Assembly (NCBI GenBank): GCA_031539165.1 | Contig: JAVKLK010000009.1 | Span: forward strand, 1-20,364 | Length of the DNA stretch: 20,364 nucleotides | Source: CAIVSN01 sp031539165 | GTDB lineage: Bacteria; Patescibacteriota; Gracilibacteria; BD1-5; UBA2023 | Reading direction: 5' to 3' | Shown here: positions 17,302 to 20,364 of the stretch, piece after piece | How the letters are laid out: the number at the start of each line of letters is the position of its first letter | Numbering within the stretch: position 1 is the stretch's first letter | Notes under the pieces: generated by a model | Told to the model about the DNA's origin: nothing | Databases searched by the model: none | The model's input: the letters and a program-made list of their open reading frames with translations, nothing else | Made by a program: the position numbers and the translations under genes

Positions 17302-17562
17302 TTATGCTTTAGAAGAGGCTATTTCTTGGCGCATGTATTCCATGAATTCCTCAAGATCATCCATTTTTATCATACCGATGGCTTTGCCATACTTCGTAAG
17401 AACACACAGAGAGTCGCCTGGGTGAATATCGAGGGATCGCCGAACTTCGCTCGGGATAACAACCTGCCCTTTTGTACCAACTACAACAGAGCCATACATC
17501 TTGACAGATTGACAGGAATCAAGGGATTCTTCAGCGGAGGGAGAGATGGTTTGAGAAATCAT
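17302..17562 (-). CDS. AbrB/SpoVT-type transcriptional regulator
   Basis: This 86-residue protein has a swapped-hairpin AbrB domain: YGSVVVGTKGQVVIPSEVRR, then LDIHPGDSLCVLTKYGKAIGM. This is the DNA-binding fold of AbrB, SpoVT and MazE antitoxins. A short helical tail, DDLEEFMEYMRQEI, could mediate dimer contacts. The frame is open up to a GTG at 17589, but the predicted -10 box covers that codon, so ATG 17560-17562 is preferred. No toxin gene is adjacent. It is the first gene of the adaptor-pump-sanA-barstar-ligase operon, 17 bp before the adaptor. It therefore probably represses its own operon; the ATAC-GAA-GTAT palindrome within the promoter (17591-17601) is a candidate site. No internal UGA occurs. 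Confidence 0.85.
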   Translation of the reverse strand: MISQTISPSAEESLDSCQSVKMYGSVVVGTKGQVVIPSEVRRSLDIHPGDSLCVLTKYGKAIGMIKMDDLEEFMEYMRQEIASSKA

Positions 17563-17587
17563 ATAATTTTCCAGTGAAACATCATTC

Positions 17588-17615
17588 ACTATACGAAGTA
17601 TGAAATGTATGTCAA
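17588..17615 (-). promoter_or_regulatory. Strong promoter of the regulator/RND/envelope operon, with a possible operator
   Basis: On the minus strand, a perfect -35 TTGACA (17610-17615), a 16-bp spacer and -10 TATAGT (17588-17593) place the start near 17581. The spacer and -10 contain the palindrome ATAC-GAA-GTAT (17591-17601), a plausible binding site for the AbrB-type protein made by the first gene. Confidence 0.75.
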
Positions 17616-17678
17616 AGTTATCTCCTCGATACAGAATTCATCATGAAACAAAGAATGGAAGCGCTGTTCAAAATAAGT

Positions 17679-17706
17679 TTGACATTTTCATTTTAGTAGA
17701 CACAAT
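17679..17706 (+). promoter_or_regulatory. Promoter of the small gene at 17784
   Basis: On the plus strand, TTGACA (17679-17684), a 16-bp spacer and CACAAT (17701-17706) predict a start near 17713 and a leader of about 70 nt. The -35 is perfect, while the -10 matches four of six bases. Confidence 0.5.
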
Positions 17707-17737
17707 CACCGCGTCTCCAAAATATAGAGGCAACAAG

Positions 17738-17756
17738 GCCCTTTAACCTAAAGGGC
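17738..17756 (+). other. Hairpin in the 5' leader of the small gene
   Basis: A perfect 8-bp stem GCCCTTTA / TAAAGGGC with a 3-nt ACC loop lies within the predicted leader, 27 bp before the ATG. No T-run follows on either strand, so it is not a terminator. It may stabilise the mRNA or bind a regulator. Confidence 0.6.
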
Positions 17757-17772
17757 GTGCAAAAACCAAAAC

Positions 17773-17778
17773 AGAGGT
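17773..17778 (+). promoter_or_regulatory. Ribosome binding site deciding the start at 17784
   Basis: AGAGGT, whose GAGG core ends 6 nt before ATG 17784-17786, is the clearest well-spaced Shine-Dalgarno sequence in the window. It argues against the in-frame GTG at 17757, which lies next to the leader hairpin. Confidence 0.65.
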
Positions 17779-17783
17779 CGTAC

Positions 17784-18068
17784 ATGACAGATGCAGTAAT
17801 GACAGTAACCCGAGTGAGCGGAAACCAATACGGTGGAAGTGCACGAGGACAGAAGGTGATTCAGACCACCATTTCCGCTTGGCAAACTCCGGAAGTAGCG
17901 AAAAAAATCGCTGCCGCGAAAGCACCAAGCAAGCCTGCCCAGCAGACTTCTCGACCGCTTACCGAAGCTCGAGTGGAAAAACTAGGAGAAGCATGGAACA
18001 GTCCACTACCTCGCGATACCGCGAGAGCCGTGATGGATCTGAACTTTGCCCTCCGCCGCTGCGGATAA
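17784..18068 (+). CDS. Hypothetical 94-residue basic protein
   Basis: I do not recognise it. The frame runs from ATG 17784 to UAA 18066-18068 with no UGA. The protein is Lys/Arg/Ala rich, has no signal peptide or membrane helix, and has a middle region of low complexity with several Pro (AAAKAPSKPAQQTSRP). The C-terminus is better ordered: TEARVEKLGEAWNSPLPRDT, then ARAVMDLNFALRRCG. The start has a good Shine-Dalgarno sequence. The gene stands alone, with its own promoter, a leader hairpin, a long 3' hairpin and a strong terminator, which suggests high or controlled expression. The positive charge could fit nucleic-acid or ribosome binding, but that is only a guess. Its codon use is richer in G and C at third positions than the neighbours. 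Confidence 0.75.
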   Translation: MTDAVMTVTRVSGNQYGGSARGQKVIQTTISAWQTPEVAKKIAAAKAPSKPAQQTSRPLTEARVEKLGEAWNSPLPRDTARAVMDLNFALRRCG

Positions 18069-18097
18069 GAATACGGTTTTCCGTTATTCTTGTCCGC
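18061..18097 (+). other. Long imperfect hairpin over the stop codon of the small gene
   Basis: GCGGATAAGAATACGG (18061-18076) pairs with CCGTTATTCTTGTCCGC (18081-18097) around a TTTT loop, with one G-T pair and one bulge. The UAA lies within the left arm. No T-run follows; the terminator comes 4 bp later. It may protect the 3' end or be an RNase III-type processing site. Confidence 0.65.
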
Positions 18098-18101
18098 TCA
18101 C

Positions 18102-18128
18102 AAAAGCTCGCCGCATGGCGGGCTTTTT
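18102..18128 (+). terminator. Intrinsic terminator of the small gene
   Basis: GC-rich stem AAAAGCTCGCC / GGCGGGCTTTT (18102-18112 and 18117-18127, one mismatch) with a GCAT loop and a run of five T. It is the strongest plus-strand terminator here and insulates mraY from the small gene. Confidence 0.88.
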
Positions 18129-18171
18129 CGTCTTCTTCGTGTGAAATTTTCTGTTGTTTTTTTGTTGGCTG

Positions 18172-18199
18172 TTTGCCTTTTTTCAGTTCATCGTATACT
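18172..18199 (+). promoter_or_regulatory. Promoter of mraY, predicting a leaderless transcript
   Basis: TATACT (18194-18199) is preceded 16 bp upstream by TTTGCC (18172-18177), a poor -35. Transcription would begin near 18206-18207, at the mraY ATG itself. No Shine-Dalgarno sequence precedes the ATG, which fits a leaderless mRNA. Confidence 0.45.
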
Positions 18200-18206
18200 C
18201 GGGCAC

Positions 18207-19262
18207 ATGACTAATCTCGCCTTTCTCACGCTCTGTATTGTTGTTGCCTTTCTCACTACCTTTGCTCTTATTCCTTGTTACATCAAGTTTTTATGGAAAT
18301 ACAAACTTGGCAAAACTATCCGCCAAGAGGCGCTTATAGGCAAGGCAACCGAGTTTGCAAAGCTTCATAAAGAGAAAGCATGAACTCCAACCATGGGAAT
18401 GGCGATTGTACTTTTTTCTGTCTTTCTTCTTGTAGGAATAACAGTCTTGATTCAGTGGCTCTCTCCCCAGCTTCAGGAATGGTTTGGATTCTCACTCAAG
18501 TACTCCCTCTGGAATAGAAATGAAACCTATCTCTCCCTCTTTACTCTCTTCACGGTTGGGGCGATAGGTTTGGTAGATGACTACCTCAATATATTGGGCA
18601 TAGGTCGCACAAAATGACTTTCAGCAAGACTGAAAATGTTCCTTCTCCTTTTTTTTGCCGCACTTGGGGCATACTGGTTTTACTATAAGCTTGGGTTTAC
18701 TCATGTACATATCCCCTTCCTCGGAAACCTTGACTTAGGCTGGCTCTATATTCCTCTCTTTGTGCTGGTAATTGTCACTATGGCCAATGCGGTGAATATT
18801 ACCGATGGGCTGGATGGGCTTGCTGGAGGACTTCTGCTATTCAACTATGCTGTGTATGCCTTCATCTGTTACAACAAGGGACTCTTTCTTCTTGGAGCAC
18901 TCTGCATGCTCATTGTCGGAGGATTGATTGCATTTCTTTGGTTCAATATCAAGCCTGCCAGATTCTATATGGGGGATGTCTGAGCCTTAGCGCTTGGAGC
19001 AAATCTCGCCATTGTCGCGATGATGACCAATACGCTCATTGTGCTAGCGATTATCTCCCTCGTGTACGCTCTTGAGCTTTTTTCGGTGATTATCCAAATT
19101 GCCTCCAAAAAGATTCGAGGGAAAAAGATATTTCGAATTGCCCCATTTCACCATCATCTTGAAGCAATCGGATGGAAAGAAGAAACGGTTGTCATGCGAT
19201 TCTGGCTGGTAGGAATGATTCTCTCATCTATAGGACTCGTGGTGAGTTTGATTTCAAAATAA
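18207..19262 (+). CDS. mraY: Phospho-N-acetylmuramoyl-pentapeptide-transferase (MraY)
   Basis: MraY moves phospho-MurNAc-pentapeptide from UDP to undecaprenyl phosphate, making lipid I, the first membrane step of peptidoglycan synthesis. The frame runs from ATG 18207 to UAA 19260-19262, 351 residues (usual 320-360), with about ten membrane helices. Motifs: KAGTPTMGM (57-65), GLVDDYLNI (121-129, catalytic Asp124/125), NAVNITDGLDGLAGG (194-208), FYMGDVGALALG (253-264) and APFHHHLE (312-319). UGA codes the Gly at 59 (18381-18383), 137 (18615-18617) and 259 (18981-18983). Residues 59 and 259 are invariant in the family, so this is direct proof of UGA as Gly. The second Gly of MGG is Met here. The WecA/TagO relatives lack the HHH motif, which favours MraY. 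No other mur or division gene is adjacent, unlike the usual dcw cluster. Confidence 0.96.
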
Positions 19263-19276
19263 AATCTCAAGATATA

Positions 19277-19306
19277 AAAAAACATCCTCTTGAGAGGATG
19301 TTTTTT
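19277..19306. terminator. Bidirectional terminator between mraY and the PG-binding gene
   Basis: A perfect 13-bp stem with A/T flanks, AAAAAACATCCTC / GAGGATGTTTTTT, and a TTGA loop. The T-runs on both strands serve the convergent genes ending at 19262 and 19314. Confidence 0.9.
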
Positions 19307-19313
19307 GGAAGTT

Positions 19314-20360
19314 TTAGGCAGAAAGTCCGAACGAATGTCCAGTACCAATGCCATCTTCATCTGGGGTAGGGGTAGCAGAAGCAGCAGATGCATCCTTTGG
19401 TGCAGGAGATGGAGCCGCTTTTTGGGCTTGAGGAATGGTGGTAAGTGATCCTACTGATGGGTCAACATATGTTGGCAAGTCACTTCCTAATGAAAATACT
19501 GGCTTTACTTTTTGGGCTCGCTCTTTTCTGTCTTGATCAAATGTTAGTCTTCGTCCCTGTCAAGGGTACTGAGCACGATTAGCATTTGCCACATCTGGAG
19601 AAAGAATTCCTGAGTCGCTGGTACCATCTCCAATTCCATCATCTTTCTTCGCAGGAGGAACGTAGGCCGGAACAAACTGCTTCTTATCAACGCCAAGTTT
19701 CTTCAAAAGAGCATTTACCGTATTTGGTCCAACTGTTCCATCTGGAGAGACTCCGAGGGCTTTTTGGAGAGATTTCACATCTTTCGCTTCGACAACTTCT
19801 TTTGGAAGTTTTGCCGAATTTTCCTTAATTGTTGCCTCAATAGTAGCAATTCTCTTCTCCACCGCCTTCGTCTTAGTTGCTCCTTTCAAAATAGCCAGGA
19901 CAGAATCTGCAGATGAGCGATCTTTTGATTCTGCTACTGAAGAACCTGCATCAGCTGCAGGTTTTGCATCAACTTTTGCTGCTTGAGCTTGCACCTCTGT
20001 TTTGAGCGCTGACTGACCAGTTGCTGCTTCCGTCCGAGCTGCCCCTCCTTCGGTAGCACGACTTGCCTGTACGGCCTTTTCAAGGGTTTCGTAATTCTTG
20101 AGGAATCGCACAAGAGCATAATGAATATCATCGAGAGATCGCTTCTCGGCTACAGCGGCCTGATACTCTGCTTCAAGTTTTGCACGATCAAGGTTTGCTC
20201 CTGGATTTGCTGTATTATATCGGGTAATATAGGCCCCGATTTCTCCTTCTACCGCACTCTTAGCAGTAGCAAGCTTCACATCGGTAATACGAGCAAGAAT
20301 CTTTGGATCTTTCTCTTTCTCATATTTCTCGGTGAGATCGTTAAGTTGCTGGATATCCAT
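19314..20360 (-). CDS. Peptidoglycan-binding-domain protein (start possibly beyond the right edge)
   Basis: From ATG 20358-20360 to UAA 19314-19316 there are 348 residues, with UGA-Gly at 267 (19560-19562). The frame is still open at the window edge, so the real start may lie further right. A signal peptide is not seen, which hints at a missing N-terminus. Residues 1-100 are helical and charged. Residues about 100-155 are a low-complexity Ala/Lys/Ser linker. Residues about 191-223 (DVKSLQKALGVSPDGTVGPN) are a PG_binding_1 repeat, a three-helix module that holds proteins to the cell wall. The C-terminal 120 residues are Pro/Ala rich with two DGIGxG motifs (DDGIGDG, EDGIGTG) and look disordered. 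It has no catalytic domain. It probably anchors or scaffolds at the wall. Confidence 0.8.
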
Positions 20361-20364
20361 GAGA

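Noticed and set aside
17563..17589. GTG start for the AbrB-type gene
   Set aside because: The predicted -10 box covers this codon, so it would not be transcribed.
17738..17756. The 17738-17756 hairpin as a terminator
   Set aside because: No T-run follows on either strand; it lies in the predicted leader.
18090..18206. Upstream in-frame start for mraY at 18090
   Set aside because: The extension would begin before the terminator of the previous gene and adds residues not found in MraY.
1..20364. CRISPR array, insertion sequence, tRNA or rRNA gene
   Set aside because: I saw no spaced direct repeats, transposase motifs, cloverleaf pattern or rRNA signature on either strand by eye. A tRNAscan and Infernal run would settle small RNAs.

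Overview
The window comes from a bacterium that reads UGA as glycine (translation table 25). This points to the Candidate Phyla Radiation lineages Gracilibacteria (BD1-5/GN02) or Absconditabacteria (SR1). With the standard code most genes here look shattered. With UGA read as Gly they close into full-length proteins ending only in UAA or UAG. I count about 40 in-frame UGA codons. Many fall on invariant glycines: the HIGH-type motif of isoleucyl-tRNA synthetase, GIGGS of glucose-6-phosphate isomerase, and GTPTMG and MGDVG of MraY. CGA still falls on conserved arginines, so the CGA/CGG-to-Trp change reported for some Absconditabacteria is not seen. All coordinates below use table 25.

Left end (1-1136, minus strand). 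A type IV prepilin-like gene runs off the left edge. Its predicted promoter has an uninterrupted 16-bp homopolymer as the spacer between TTGACG and an extended -10, which is the layout of a phase-variable promoter. A terminator separates it from an unrecognised 253-residue gene.

T-box/ileS operon (1140-6946, minus strand). A promoter is followed by a leader with the T-box core GGGTGGTACC, an AUC (Ile) triplet in an upstream hairpin loop, and an intrinsic terminator. It leads into a 100-residue unknown protein, ileS and alkC (an alkylpurine DNA glycosylase). The IleRS has 1374 residues because two other enzyme domains are inserted in it: a Nudix hydrolase at the root of the CP1 editing domain, and a histidine phosphatase just before the anticodon-binding domain. 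T-box control plus this three-enzyme architecture is the most novel thing I see.

Middle (6938-9841). A pgi-creA pair lies on the minus strand, with creA encoding a predicted lipoprotein that has its own terminator. A divergent plus-strand gene encodes a membrane-anchored FecR-like protein with six UGA-Gly codons.

Envelope operon (9844-17615, minus strand). Six genes are tightly spaced or overlapping: an AbrB-type regulator, an RND adaptor lipoprotein, an RND pump, SanA, an orphan barstar and an O-antigen-ligase-like polytopic protein. A strong promoter sits in front of the regulator and rules out its upstream GTG start. The adaptor reading frame contains a genuine in-frame UAA, so it is truncated, mutated or mis-sequenced.

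Right end (17679-20364). A small unknown plus-strand gene is framed by RNA hairpins and has a good Shine-Dalgarno sequence. Next comes mraY, probably on a leaderless transcript. Across a bidirectional terminator, a peptidoglycan-binding-domain protein reads in from the right edge. The window therefore mixes cell-envelope functions with tRNA charging, DNA repair and one sugar-phosphate enzyme. I saw no tRNA, rRNA, CRISPR array or insertion sequence.
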